64,000 bases of DNA from Streptomyces chartreusis NRRL 3882. GTDB taxonomy: Bacteria; Actinomycetota; Actinomycetes; Streptomycetales; Streptomycetaceae. The translations under genes were made by a program, and so were the position numbers. The stretch's first letter is position 1; every line of letters starts with the position of its first letter. The notes beneath the pieces were generated by a model, which saw only the letters and a program-made list of their open reading frames with translations, was not told the DNA's origin and made no database searches. The stretch covers positions 868,001 through 932,000 of the forward strand of contig NZ_LT963352.1 of assembly GCF_900236475.1 (NCBI RefSeq), in the 5' to 3' direction. This document shows, piece by piece, positions 8,470 to 16,424 of this stretch.

Positions 8470-8784
8470 ATGTCGCTCGATGTCTCCCGGGCCGAGCCCC
8501 ACCTTCACGACGCCCGTCAGCGCCTGGAGCACGCCCGCGCCTCACGGCTGGCGCAGTTGCAGGCCCTCGACGAGACCGTGCCCAGCACGGACGACGACCA
8601 CCTGCTGGCCGTCCAGAAGACCGCGATGGAGCGGGTCCTCAAAGAGATCGAGGAAGCCTTCGCCCGCATCGAGGACGGCACCTACGGAACCTGCCTGGGC
8701 TGTGCCAAACCCGTCCCCGCGGAACGCCTGGAGATCCTCCCCTACACCCGCTACTGCGTCGCCTGCCAGCGCCGCGCCGCCTGA
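8470..8784 (+). CDS. DksA/TraR-type zinc-finger protein (first of two)
   Basis: A 104-residue protein: an N-terminal coiled coil (about 1-60) and a C-terminal four-Cys zinc finger, CLGC and CVAC, preceded by the family phrase EDGTYGTC. DksA/TraR proteins reach into the RNA polymerase secondary channel and modulate initiation. The shorter TraR-like members do this without ppGpp, and the coiled-coil-tip acidic residues here (DETVPSTDDDH) are suggestive. The ATG at 8470 was chosen over one at 8368 because the conserved region begins there and GAAGGGACC precedes it. A second related gene follows 49 bp later, and an operon with the MreB-like gene is likely. Confidence 0.85.
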   Translation: MSLDVSRAEPHLHDARQRLEHARASRLAQLQALDETVPSTDDDHLLAVQKTAMERVLKEIEEAFARIEDGTYGTCLGCAKPVPAERLEILPYTRYCVACQRRAA

Positions 8785-8833
8785 CCGACGTCCGTTCCGA
8801 CCTCCTACGCCCTGCCTCAAAAGGGGTGACGTG

Positions 8834-9205
8834 GTGACCCACCAGACCATCGGCGAGAGCACGACCCACCTGTCGGCCGAAGACCTCGCCGCGCTGCGCG
8901 AAAACCTGCACGAGCAGCGCTCGTTCCGCCAAGAGCAACTGCGTCAGCTCGCCGGACCCGCCACGTCCCGTGCCGAGGACCGGCTCCAGCGGCAGGCCGC
9001 CGCGCAGGTGGAGGTCCGCATCAAGCTCGCGGCGTCCGCCCGTATGGTCCTCGCCGACGTCGAGGCGGCCCTCACCCGCATGAACGAGGGCTCCTACGGC
9101 ACCTGCCACCTGTGCCGGCGCCCGATCGACCGGCAGCGGCTGATGATCGTGCCGCAGGCCCGCTACTGCTCCCGCTGCCAGCAGGTCAAGGAGGCGATCC
9201 CATGA
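8834..9205 (+). CDS. DksA/TraR-type zinc-finger protein (second of two)
   Basis: A 123-residue paralogue of the preceding gene: a long coiled coil (about 15-80), then NEGSYGTC and a CHLC/CSRC zinc finger. It probably also binds RNA polymerase, or may act with its neighbour. A GTG at 8834 (7 nt after AAGGGG) is preferred; a GTG one codon earlier is possible. Its TGA at 9203-9205 overlaps the ATG of the MreB-like gene at 9202, so translation is coupled. The two copies differ enough in the coiled coil to be old duplicates rather than a recent one. Confidence 0.85.
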   Translation: MTHQTIGESTTHLSAEDLAALRENLHEQRSFRQEQLRQLAGPATSRAEDRLQRQAAAQVEVRIKLAASARMVLADVEAALTRMNEGSYGTCHLCRRPIDRQRLMIVPQARYCSRCQQVKEAIP

Positions 9206-10017
9206 CCGGCGCCCACCACCTGCCCGACGCTGCCCGGCACCGGCCCTGGCCGCTGTGCCGGCGCTGCTGCGGCATCGCCCTGGACATGGGCAGCGCCCGC
9301 ACCCGGGCCTGGATCGACGGCAGAGGCGTGGTCGTCGACGTGCCCACCGTGACCTTCCCCGGTACCGGCGCGGTGTATCCCATCCAGCGCGGCGCCATCA
9401 TCGACACCCCGGGATGCGCCCGGATGCTGCAACGCCTGCTCGGCCACCGCCTGCCCCGCCTGCCGCGCCCCATGGTCATCGTCACCGCTCCCGTCCTGGA
9501 CGGCGTCTCGTACCGCAGCCGGGCGCGCGCAGCCGTCGACGTGCTGCGGCCGCGCAGCGTCCTGACCGTGCCCAGCGCCCGGGGTATCGCCCTGGCCGCC
9601 GGCGCGGACCTGTCCCGACCGCTGATGGTGGTGGACATCGGCGCCCACCTCACCGAGGTGGTGCTGCTGTGCGACGGTGCCGTCACCGACGCACGCCGCA
9701 CCGCCCTGGGCACCAGCGACCTGGGCGAGTCGACCACGCCGGAGCAGATCTCCGAGGCGGTGGCGCGGATGCTGACCGCGATGCTCCGCCAGGACCACAC
9801 GTCGCTGACCGTCGACGCCGTGCAGCGCGGCATCCTCCTGGCGGGCGGGGGTGCCCTGCGTCCGGAGATCACGCATCACCTCACCGGCCGGCTGCACGCG
9901 CCGCTGCGTGTGGTCCCGGCCCCGCACACCGCGGCCGTCCGCGGCGCGGCCAAGCTCCTGCGAGCCGCCCACTCCCACCCCTCCACCTCGGGCCCGCCCG
10001 CCGCGCAGTCCTACTAG
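9202..10017 (+). CDS. Short MreB-like actin-fold ATPase
   Basis: A 271-residue protein of the actin/Hsp70 ATPase fold, related to rod-shape protein MreB (about 345 residues). The nucleotide site is readable: phosphate-1 loop GIALDMGSARTRAWI (about 23-37), phosphate-2 loop MVVDIGAHLTEVV (about 142-154) and adenosine motif GILLAGGGALRPE (about 213-225). About 75 residues are missing from the middle, so it likely lacks subdomain IB and/or IIB and may not form normal filaments. Streptomycetes are known to carry such a short third MreB-like protein besides MreB and Mbl. It overlaps the DksA/TraR gene by 4 bp, linking a putative polymerase factor with a cell-shape ATPase. Its function is not established here. 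Confidence 0.8.
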   Translation: MTGAHHLPDAARHRPWPLCRRCCGIALDMGSARTRAWIDGRGVVVDVPTVTFPGTGAVYPIQRGAIIDTPGCARMLQRLLGHRLPRLPRPMVIVTAPVLDGVSYRSRARAAVDVLRPRSVLTVPSARGIALAAGADLSRPLMVVDIGAHLTEVVLLCDGAVTDARRTALGTSDLGESTTPEQISEAVARMLTAMLRQDHTSLTVDAVQRGILLAGGGALRPEITHHLTGRLHAPLRVVPAPHTAAVRGAAKLLRAAHSHPSTSGPPAAQSY

Positions 10018-10055
10018 ACCGGGCCTCCGCTGCGCCGTCGCCGAGAGGAGGAGTC

Positions 10056-10700
10056 GTGCCCGGCCACATGCGCCCACCATCGCCGCAACCGTCGCCCCCA
10101 CCATCGCCTCCGTCGGAACTGCCCCGGGTCATGTTCTGGCGGCTGCGGCGCAATCCCCTGCGCCGCGCCAGTGACCTGGTCCAGGCGTGGATCGGCCTCG
10201 GCCTGCTGCTGGCCGTGCTCGCAGCCACTCCCGCGGCCATGTTCCTGGCCGGTGACACCGCCCACCGCCACTACACCCGTACCGCCCAGTACCAGACCGC
10301 CACCCGCCACCACACCACGGCGATCCTCGTCGAGGACGCCCGGCGCCACCCCGAACCCGGCTCCGTCGAGGCGAGGAAGACCCGCTACCCGACGAAGGTC
10401 CGCTTCACCGACCCCGACGGGCGCACCCGCACGGCCAAGACCGATGTCGAGCCCGCACTGCCCAGGGGCAGCACGGTCCGCGTATGGGCCGACACCGACG
10501 GAAAGATCACCGATCCGCCCCTGAGCCCCGGCCAGATCCGCAGCCGCGCCATGGGCTGGGCCCTCATCACCGGCCTGGGCGTCCACGCCACCGCAGCCGC
10601 CGTCTACGGCGCAGCCGCCCACGTCATCCAGCGCCGCAACCTCGCCGCATGGGGCACGGCCTGGGCCGAAACATCGCCCCGCTGGACCACATCGCCGTGA
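10056..10700 (+). CDS. Rv1733c-type membrane protein
   Basis: A 214-residue protein of the actinobacterial Rv1733c family (unknown function; the mycobacterial member is a dormancy-regulon antigen). After a proline-rich N-terminus come the family start RLRRNPLRRASD, one transmembrane helix (about 48-72), a soluble extracellular domain (about 75-165; phrases YPTKVRFTDPDGRTRTAKT and VRVWADTDGKI) and a second helix near 170-195. The GTG start at 10056 has GGAGG 6-7 nt upstream. It is 38 bp behind the MreB-like gene on the same strand and so is likely the last gene of that operon. Confidence 0.75.
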   Translation: MPGHMRPPSPQPSPPPSPPSELPRVMFWRLRRNPLRRASDLVQAWIGLGLLLAVLAATPAAMFLAGDTAHRHYTRTAQYQTATRHHTTAILVEDARRHPEPGSVEARKTRYPTKVRFTDPDGRTRTAKTDVEPALPRGSTVRVWADTDGKITDPPLSPGQIRSRAMGWALITGLGVHATAAAVYGAAAHVIQRRNLAAWGTAWAETSPRWTTSP

Positions 10701-10794
10701 GTCGGACTTCACGACTGCCCGCACCAGCTCGGCGAGGCGGTGCGGCCGCCCCCGGCAGCCGCCTGTCAACCAGCCGCCGTCAACGGTCCTCCCT

Positions 10795-11412
10795 TCAACC
10801 AGCCGCGTCGTCGGTGCGGAAGATCCGGTCCAGATGGTGCTCCAGGACTGCCGTGGCGGACTCCGGGCTGCGTTGGCCGACCAGGATGCCGGTGCCGAGT
10901 CCCGCGGACATGGCGAGCAGGCCGGCCGCCTCCAACCGCGCGTCCACACCGGGCTCGAGGAGAGCTTCCTCCTGGGCCTGCCGGAGGAGTTCGGTCAGGG
11001 CGTCTTCGGCGGCATCAGGGTTCCTGATGAAGGGCTGGGCCGCGAGCGCCGGGTCGTTCACGGACAGCACGGCGTACGACGTGTAGAGGTGGTGGAAGGT
11101 GCGGCTCTCGTCGTCCGTCGGCAGCGCGGCCATCAGCAGCGCCTCGACCATCGCGCGCGGACCAGGGCGTTCCCCGGCGGCCCGCACCCGGGCGGAGACC
11201 CGCTCCCCGAATCTCTCCGCCAGATGCTCGAGACCGAAGAGCAGCAGCTTCTCCTTGGTCTGGAAGTAGTACTGCACGAGCCGCAGCGATACGCCCGCCT
11301 CCGCCGCCACATCGCGCATCCCCACGGCATGCAGCCCGCGCCGTCCGGCGACCCGGACGAGCGCCTCGGCGATCTCGGTGCGCCGTTCTGCGTGGTCCAC
11401 GCGCTTGGGCAT
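10795..11412 (-). CDS. TetR-family repressor
   Basis: A 205-residue repressor with an N-terminal TetR HTH (about 10-57; AAEAGVSLRLVQYYFQTKEKLL) and an all-helical ligand-binding domain. The C-terminus resembles TetR_C_6/BetI-like members. It is divergent from the alpha/beta hydrolase gene, and the gap of 132 bp holds a near-perfect 38-bp palindrome that is very probably its operator. The simplest reading is a repressor of the hydrolase gene and of itself, released by a small molecule that the hydrolase degrades. The ATG at 11412 fits the family start MPKRVDHAERR. Confidence 0.85.
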   Translation of the reverse strand: MPKRVDHAERRTEIAEALVRVAGRRGLHAVGMRDVAAEAGVSLRLVQYYFQTKEKLLLFGLEHLAERFGERVSARVRAAGERPGPRAMVEALLMAALPTDDESRTFHHLYTSYAVLSVNDPALAAQPFIRNPDAAEDALTELLRQAQEEALLEPGVDARLEAAGLLAMSAGLGTGILVGQRSPESATAVLEHHLDRIFRTDDAAG

Positions 11413-11481
11413 CGGCCGGTTCTCCGCTCGTCGTTGGTGCAGTGGGCCCGCGGGCCTCCGTGGCTCCCTGGGACCTCTTGA

Positions 11482-11519
11482 TGATACGACCGTACCAAGT
11501 TCATGGTACGGTCGTATCA
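11482..11519. promoter_or_regulatory. 38-bp palindrome, TetR operator
   Basis: TGATACGACCGTACCA (11482-11497) is perfectly inverted as TGGTACGGTCGTATCA (11504-11519) around a 6-bp centre. Each arm also contains the smaller dyad TACG-AC-CGTA, so two TetR dimers could bind side by side. It lies between the divergent repressor and hydrolase genes. Confidence 0.75.
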
Positions 11520-11544
11520 CAAAACCGAGACGCCGGAGGTGGCC

Positions 11545-12456
11545 ATGCCCGAGACCGCTGCCCGCACCCAGGCCGATGTCGGCCGCTACGTCAGCGATGC
11601 CTGGCGCGAGCGCTACTTCGCGGCCTGCGATGCGGTCTACGCACTGGGAGCGGCCGCGCTCGCGGAAGAGGACGTGGAGACGTCCTTCGCCACGACCCAC
11701 GTCTACCGCTACGGCCCCGCGAGCGAGGCGGCCCGGAACCGCACCCCGGTCGTCCTCGTACACGGTGCGGGCTCCTGCTCCGCCATGTGGTACCCGAACA
11801 CCCCCGCCCTCAGCGCCGACCGCCCGGTCTACGCGATCGACACCCCGGGGGACCCCGGCCGCAGCGTGCAGCGCGAGCCGATCCACGACCCCGAGCACGC
11901 CGCACAGTGGCTGGACGAGACACTCGCCGGACTCGGCCTCGACCGCGTACACCTCGTCGGCACGTCCTACGGCGGGTGGCTCGCGCTGAACCAGGCGCAT
12001 CGCAGGCCCGGCCGCCTCGCCTCGGTCACGCTGCTCGACCCCGGCGGTCTGGAGAAGGTGGGCCTGCGCTTCTTCGTCTGGATCTTCGCCGGTTTCTTCG
12101 CGACCTTCGCGCCCAAGGCGTTCCGCCCGCGGCTGGCGGCCTGGCTGGAACAGCCGGTCCTCGTCATGCCGGAGCTGCGCACGATGATCAGAACGGCCGT
12201 TCGCGCCTACCGCATACGCCGCCCGGCGCCCCTTCCCCTGTCCGAGGAGGAGCTGTCCACCATCCGGACCCCGCTCTATGTGGTGCTCGGCAAACGAAGC
12301 CTCCTCGTGCACCCGCAGCGGCAGGTGGAGCGCGTACCGCGCCTGATCCCCGGCGCGCGGGCCGAGATCATCTCCGACACGGGCCACGGGCCGCAGATCG
12401 ACCACTCGGAGGAGATCAACCGCCGGATGCTGAACTTCATGGCCTCCGCCGACTGA
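11545..12456 (+). CDS. Alpha/beta hydrolase
   Basis: A 303-residue cytoplasmic alpha/beta-fold hydrolase. The oxyanion motif is LVHGAGSCSAMW (about 71-82), the nucleophile elbow is GTSYGG with Ser141, and the catalytic His is near residue 281 in SDTGHGPQ. The acid residue is probably the Asp in LLDPGG or one in the later loop and cannot be fixed. A lid-like hydrophobic stretch (FFVWIFAGFFATFAP) follows the core strand. The ATG at 11545, with GGAGGTGGCC just upstream, is the likely start; the earlier ATG at 11503 lies inside the operator palindrome. The substrate is unknown, probably an ester or lactone matching the TetR ligand. Confidence 0.8.
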   Translation: MPETAARTQADVGRYVSDAWRERYFAACDAVYALGAAALAEEDVETSFATTHVYRYGPASEAARNRTPVVLVHGAGSCSAMWYPNTPALSADRPVYAIDTPGDPGRSVQREPIHDPEHAAQWLDETLAGLGLDRVHLVGTSYGGWLALNQAHRRPGRLASVTLLDPGGLEKVGLRFFVWIFAGFFATFAPKAFRPRLAAWLEQPVLVMPELRTMIRTAVRAYRIRRPAPLPLSEEELSTIRTPLYVVLGKRSLLVHPQRQVERVPRLIPGARAEIISDTGHGPQIDHSEEINRRMLNFMASAD

Positions 12457-12507
12457 CCACGCCCTCCACGTCCTTGTCCGCAGCGTTGCGGTGAACCAGG
12501 GGTGTTC

Positions 12508-13524
12508 CTATCGCCAGGGATCGAGGGCGAGCTTGCCATGGGTCTGGCCCGCTTCGAGTTGCTGGAGCACTGCCGGCCCTTCGGCCAGGGGACGCACGTG
12601 CGGGACGCCGGGCGGGTACACGCCGTGGGCGATGAGTGCCTCGATCTCGACGAGCAGCGACCGGTAGAGGGACGGGGCCGCGTCCGCCAGCGCACCGATG
12701 TGCAGACCCTTGACCTGGACCTGATGGGTGAAGATCAGGTCGTGCGTGGTCAGAGTGGCGTCTCCGGAGGCGGCGCCGAACACGACGACACGTCCGGTGA
12801 AGGGTTTGGTGACCGACAGGCTGGCCTCGAACGTGGCCTGTCCCACCGATTCCAGGACCAGGTCGACCCCGCCGGTCAGGCGGGTGATCTCCGCCGCCAG
12901 ATCGGGGTGCCGGCTGTCCAGGACCTCGTCGGCGCCGAGCGCTTTGACCGTGTCGTGCTTGGCCGGTGACGCCGTGGCGATCACGCGTGCACCGTAGTGG
13001 CGGGCGAGACGGACAGCGGCCTGCCCCACGCCCCCGGCCGCAGCGTGAATGAGCACCACCTCACCCGTCTTGATCTCGCCCAACGGCTTCAGTGCCGCCA
13101 AAGCGGTCGCCCAGTTCAGTACCAGGCCGAGCGCTTCGGCGTCGCTCCAGCCGGAAGGCACGGGAAGTACACCCGCGGCGGGCATCGTCATGTACTGCGC
13201 GAAGGCGCCGGGCCCGGCTCCGACGACGTGGGTGCCGAGCTGAAGCGGACTCTCGACGTCCGGGCCGACACCCACGATCTCGCCGGCGGCTTCGAAACCT
13301 GCCACGTAGGGCGCCTGCGGGCCTCCTCCGTAAGTTCCATGGGTCTGCATGACGTCGGCGAAGTTGACCCCGGCGGCGCCGACGCGGATCAGGTACTCGC
13401 CGGACCTCGGGACGGGGCGGCGATGTCCGGTCGTGAGGGTCAGATCCTTCGGTCCCAGGTGCGACTGCTGGACCAGTGCTCGTACCGTCTGCTCGGCGGT
13501 GTGCCGCTGCTCGTCGATCTCCAT
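12508..13524 (-). CDS. Zinc-independent quinone oxidoreductase (MDR family)
   Basis: A 338-residue NADPH-dependent quinone/enone reductase of the medium-chain dehydrogenase family. The GroES-like domain (about 35-130) has VGAAGVNFADVMQTHG. The Rossmann domain carries the motif AAAGGVGQAAVRLA (about 160-173). The catalytic-zinc Cys/His set of alcohol dehydrogenases is absent, as in quinone oxidoreductases. It is 46 bp downstream of a MerR gene on the same strand, with a MerR-like dyad in the gap, so it is probably induced by an electrophile or quinone sensed by that regulator. The ATG at 13524 lies so close to the presumed promoter that the message may be leaderless. Confidence 0.85.
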   Translation of the reverse strand: MEIDEQRHTAEQTVRALVQQSHLGPKDLTLTTGHRRPVPRSGEYLIRVGAAGVNFADVMQTHGTYGGGPQAPYVAGFEAAGEIVGVGPDVESPLQLGTHVVGAGPGAFAQYMTMPAAGVLPVPSGWSDAEALGLVLNWATALAALKPLGEIKTGEVVLIHAAAGGVGQAAVRLARHYGARVIATASPAKHDTVKALGADEVLDSRHPDLAAEITRLTGGVDLVLESVGQATFEASLSVTKPFTGRVVVFGAASGDATLTTHDLIFTHQVQVKGLHIGALADAAPSLYRSLLVEIEALIAHGVYPPGVPHVRPLAEGPAVLQQLEAGQTHGKLALDPWR

Positions 13525-13539
13525 GCACCGAACCTAGGA

Positions 13540-13560
13540 ACCTCACACTTGCGTCAAGGT
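13540..13560 (-). promoter_or_regulatory. MerR-type operator/promoter for the oxidoreductase gene
   Basis: On the minus strand, ACCTTGACGCAAGTGTGAGGT is an imperfect dyad, preceded by TTGACC and followed by TAGGTT with about 21 bp between those hexamers. Wide -35/-10 spacing spanned by a dyad is characteristic of MerR-activated promoters. A start point near 13525 would make the mRNA nearly leaderless. Confidence 0.4.
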
Positions 13561-13570
13561 CAAGCGGCGC

Positions 13571-13936
13571 TCACGGATCAGCGCGGCGGGCCTCCTGAAG
13601 GTATGCGTCGAGGGCCGCCTGCTGATCGCTGAGAACGGCGATGCGTGCCGCGAGTCGATCGCGATAGCCCTGCACCTCGTGTAAGAACTCCGCGCACACC
13701 ACATCCGTACCGACGTCGGGTTCATCCGTGAGGCGGGGCAGAACTTCCCTGATCAACCGCACGGGCAGTCCGGATTCCAGCAGCGAGCGGATGACGAGCA
13801 CCCGGTCGATCGTGGACTGGCAGTAGTCGCGGAACCCATTGCTAGATCGGCCAGGGACGATCAGGCCCTCATCCTCGTAGTGCCGCAACGACCGCGCACT
13901 CACGCCGCTGACTCTGGAAGCTTCACCGATCTTCAT
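13571..13936 (-). CDS. MerR-family regulator
   Basis: A 121-residue regulator. The MerR winged HTH is at the N-terminus (MKIGEASRVSGVSARSLRHYEDEGLI), the second wing includes NGFRDYC, and a dimerising coiled coil fills about residues 80-118. No metal-type Cys pair is present at the C-terminus; single Cys residues (YCQST and VVCAEF) could sense redox or electrophiles. The ATG at 13936 is used because the family start is MKIGE; there is no clear Shine-Dalgarno. The downstream quinone oxidoreductase is the likely target. It abuts or overlaps the end of the next minus-strand gene. Confidence 0.85.
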   Translation of the reverse strand: MKIGEASRVSGVSARSLRHYEDEGLIVPGRSSNGFRDYCQSTIDRVLVIRSLLESGLPVRLIREVLPRLTDEPDVGTDVVCAEFLHEVQGYRDRLAARIAVLSDQQAALDAYLQEARRADP

Positions 13937-14565
13937 ACTTGGAGGCAACGCCCGGGAGCACCGCGACCTTCCGGCGGTGTGCCGTGATGGTCACGTTGCC
14001 GCCGCCACCGCTCGTGCGGCCCTGTGCGGTGTGGCGCGTCTCGATACAGGTCGCCGGGTCGATACGCCACCTCGGTACAGGGACCCATGTCACCGGTCTT
14101 CAAGTACACGTCATCATCGGGTCGGTCTTGGTCCACCCAGAACCGCACCCACACGCCGTACACCGGATCCGCTGAGCGATTGGCCACTTCGATCCGGCGG
14201 TCATCGCACGGGGTGGCGCTCGGCTTGTCGGCCGGGGAGTCCTCCTCGTCCGATGGCACGCAGAAACTCCCATGCCACTGTCCCCATGACCAGATGCGTT
14301 CTGCCTGCTTACGACTCTCGTCCAGGGCTTCCTTGCGTGACTGGTCAAGCTGGTCACGGGCTGTCGCCGTGCCCCAGTAGGTGGCGATGCCGGTCAGGAC
14401 GAGACCGCCCACAGCAGCCAGCGCGCCCAGAACGGCGCCGATGTGCACCCAGGGGATGCGGCGCCACCATCCGGGGTCCCTCTGCGGCCGAGCCGGCGTC
14501 TGGATCGGCGTGGAGCGTCGCCGCGCCGGTCGGACGCGCGTGCGCCGGCCTGGATCATCCTGCAT
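13933..14565 (-). CDS. Hypothetical membrane protein, probable frameshift near its C-terminus
   Basis: A 210-residue reading frame of no recognised family: basic proline-rich N-terminus, one transmembrane helix (about 40-62), a short coiled coil (about 68-88; RDQLDQSRKEALDESRK) and a soluble domain with VYGVWVRFWVDQD. From about 14095 onward the annotated frame has poor third-position GC. A neighbouring minus-strand frame, open from about 14098 to 13923, reads with strong coding bias (ending near GGGGNVTITAHRRKVAVLPG). A one-base indel around 14060-14100 would join the two. The start at 14565 has GGAGGG 3 nt upstream. It could be a sequencing error or a recently broken gene. Confidence 0.5.
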   Translation of the reverse strand: MQDDPGRRTRVRPARRRSTPIQTPARPQRDPGWWRRIPWVHIGAVLGALAAVGGLVLTGIATYWGTATARDQLDQSRKEALDESRKQAERIWSWGQWHGSFCVPSDEEDSPADKPSATPCDDRRIEVANRSADPVYGVWVRFWVDQDRPDDDVYLKTGDMGPCTEVAYRPGDLYRDAPHRTGPHERWRRQRDHHGTPPEGRGAPGRCLQV

Positions 14566-14795
14566 GTGCCCTCCATCAAGCCGTTGGAGAACAGGACGCC
14601 TTCGCGGTTCCGCTGGATCCCGGCTCGGGTCCCTTTCCGATCCGCCGTCCATACGCCGAGGCCCCAGCGCTCGCCGGCCCACCGCGCCCGAACCAAACCT
14701 GCGGCGTCTTTACGCCATACCGCCGGCTCCGGGTTGTGGACCTGGTGCGCATTCCGCAACCCCGGCCCAATTGCCCAGGTCAGCAGCAGTGCCGA

Positions 14796-16184
14796 TCATG
14801 CCCAAGCCGTCACCGGCACGAACGAACTGTCCTGGCGGAACAGGTCCGTGCCGTCCGGGCGTTCCACGCGGAGCTGGTAAGCGTAGTGGCGCAGGTAGTA
14901 CCCGGGGTAGTTGTACGACTCGAAGCGGACGGAGCCGGATGCCGTGCCGGTCCGGAGGATGAACGTGGCGTCCTTGGCGAACGTGCTGGTGCCGTCGTTC
15001 GGGTCGAAGCGGGCGCGGAAGTCCCAGTGGCGCAGGTAGTTGCCGGCCGTGTCGCGGAAGGAGTAGCCGCTCGCGTCGGCCAGCCCGGCGACGACCGTGA
15101 AGGTGGCGGCCTGCTTCTCGGCGGTGGTGCTGGAGGCGCTGACCACGGGCAGGTTGAGGAGCGAGGACTGCTGCTGCCAGTAGCGGGTCGAGTAGTTGGC
15201 CGACCGGAAGGAGCGGGTGGTGTTCCGGGCGAGGCTCGGGCCGCCGGCGACCGTCTCCTTGACGACCGTGAAGTGCCGTGCCGTGCCGGAGATCCCGGGG
15301 AGCGCGGCCGGTGCGGACCAGGTGGCGAACGTGTCGTAGCTGTCGCTGTAGTAGTACGTGCCGTCGCCGTAGCCGTCGAAGAAGATGCGCCAGCCGCCGT
15401 TGTCGAGCCGCACCAGCGCCGGGCCCTCGCGGTAGCTGCCCCAGCCCGCCCAGTCGCCCGTCCTGCGGATCGTGTAAGGGCCGGTGAGGTTCGAGGCGGT
15501 GGCGTACTCGATGTACTTCGTCGTCTCGTTCTTCGGGAAGGCGTGGTACGTCGAGCCGATCTTCACGATGAACGTGTCGATGTGGTTGGCGCCGATGCCC
15601 GCGAGCGCCACGGGTGGACTCCACGCGGTCAGGGCGGAGTTGGTGGCCCGTAGCAGATACGGCGTGAAGATCCACTCGTCGTTCGTGGTGGAGCACGAGA
15701 CGATGATGCTGACGCTGCCGTCGCTGTCGACGAACCACTCGGGCGCCCAGGCGCGGGAGAGGTTGGTGACGGGCACGGTGTAGTCGTACAGGAACGTCCA
15801 GTTGACGCGGTCGGAGCTGCGGGCGAAGCCGATGGTCCTGCTGGTGTCCTGCCAGGTGCGCGTGGTGTAGGTGACGTAGTAGTAGCCGTCGGTGTGTCTG
15901 ATGACGCTCGCGTCGCGGATCCGGCCCGCCGGCGGCGTGTACGCGGAGGAGCGCAGCAGCCGGAAGTCGGTGGCGTCGTCCGACTGGTAGACGTTGACCG
16001 TGCCGTCGTTGCTGTTGAGGAACGGCACGATCGTGTACCGGGTGGCGGAACCGTTCGGCGGTGCGGCGGCCAGGGCGCTGCCGAGCAGTCCGGGCGCCTC
16101 GCCCAGCAGCACCGCTGAGGCGGGCAGGGCGGCCAGGGCGCGCAGCAGCGTACGGCGGGACGGGGCGACGGGGCGTGAGGTCAC
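14796..16184 (-). CDS. Secreted GH43 glycosidase with C-terminal AbfB domain
   Basis: A 462-residue exported enzyme. A twin-arginine-like signal (RRTLLRALAALPASAVLL) is at the N-terminus. Residues about 45-315 form a five-bladed beta-propeller of GH43 type (phrases RDASVIRHTDGYYYVTYTT, WAPEWFVDSDG, HIDTFIVKIGSTYHAF and EGPALVRLDNGGWRIFFDGY) containing acidic residues able to act as the catalytic set. Residues about 330-460 are an AbfB/CBM42 trefoil that binds arabinose side chains (YLRHWDFRARFDPND). Likely substrate: arabinofuranosyl decorations of plant hemicellulose, though GH43 specificity varies. The GTG at 16184 with GGAGAG upstream starts at the signal peptide. A dyad upstream may be its operator. 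Confidence 0.85.
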   Translation of the reverse strand: MTSRPVAPSRRTLLRALAALPASAVLLGEAPGLLGSALAAAPPNGSATRYTIVPFLNSNDGTVNVYQSDDATDFRLLRSSAYTPPAGRIRDASVIRHTDGYYYVTYTTRTWQDTSRTIGFARSSDRVNWTFLYDYTVPVTNLSRAWAPEWFVDSDGSVSIIVSCSTTNDEWIFTPYLLRATNSALTAWSPPVALAGIGANHIDTFIVKIGSTYHAFPKNETTKYIEYATASNLTGPYTIRRTGDWAGWGSYREGPALVRLDNGGWRIFFDGYGDGTYYYSDSYDTFATWSAPAALPGISGTARHFTVVKETVAGGPSLARNTTRSFRSANYSTRYWQQQSSLLNLPVVSASSTTAEKQAATFTVVAGLADASGYSFRDTAGNYLRHWDFRARFDPNDGTSTFAKDATFILRTGTASGSVRFESYNYPGYYLRHYAYQLRVERPDGTDLFRQDSSFVPVTAWA

Positions 16185-16218
16185 GGGCGGCTCTCCCTGA
16201 GACACAGGGATCGATATA

Positions 16219-16233
16219 CCGAACAAGGTTCGG
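16219..16233. promoter_or_regulatory. Short dyad upstream of the GH43 gene
   Basis: CCGAAC (16219-16224), a 3-bp spacer and GTTCGG (16228-16233) form a perfect dyad 35 bp before the GH43 start. An A/T-rich stretch (TATATCG on the minus strand) lies next to it. It could be a repressor site for sugar-responsive control. The evidence is position and symmetry only. Confidence 0.35.
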
Positions 16234-16424
16234 AAATTCGATCAGAAGTGGGGGCTCAGAAAGTAAGGGCGAGGCCGAGAGGCGTCAATGGTTTGAACAT
16301 GAGCGAATGAGCCCAGTGAGGAAGATGTGGCCGATGGGTGAATTTCCACAACTGCCGTCGACGTTCCACCACCGGCCATCGGACGTTACCGTTCGGTAGA
16401 GAGGTTGCTTCCGGAGGTGTCCGT

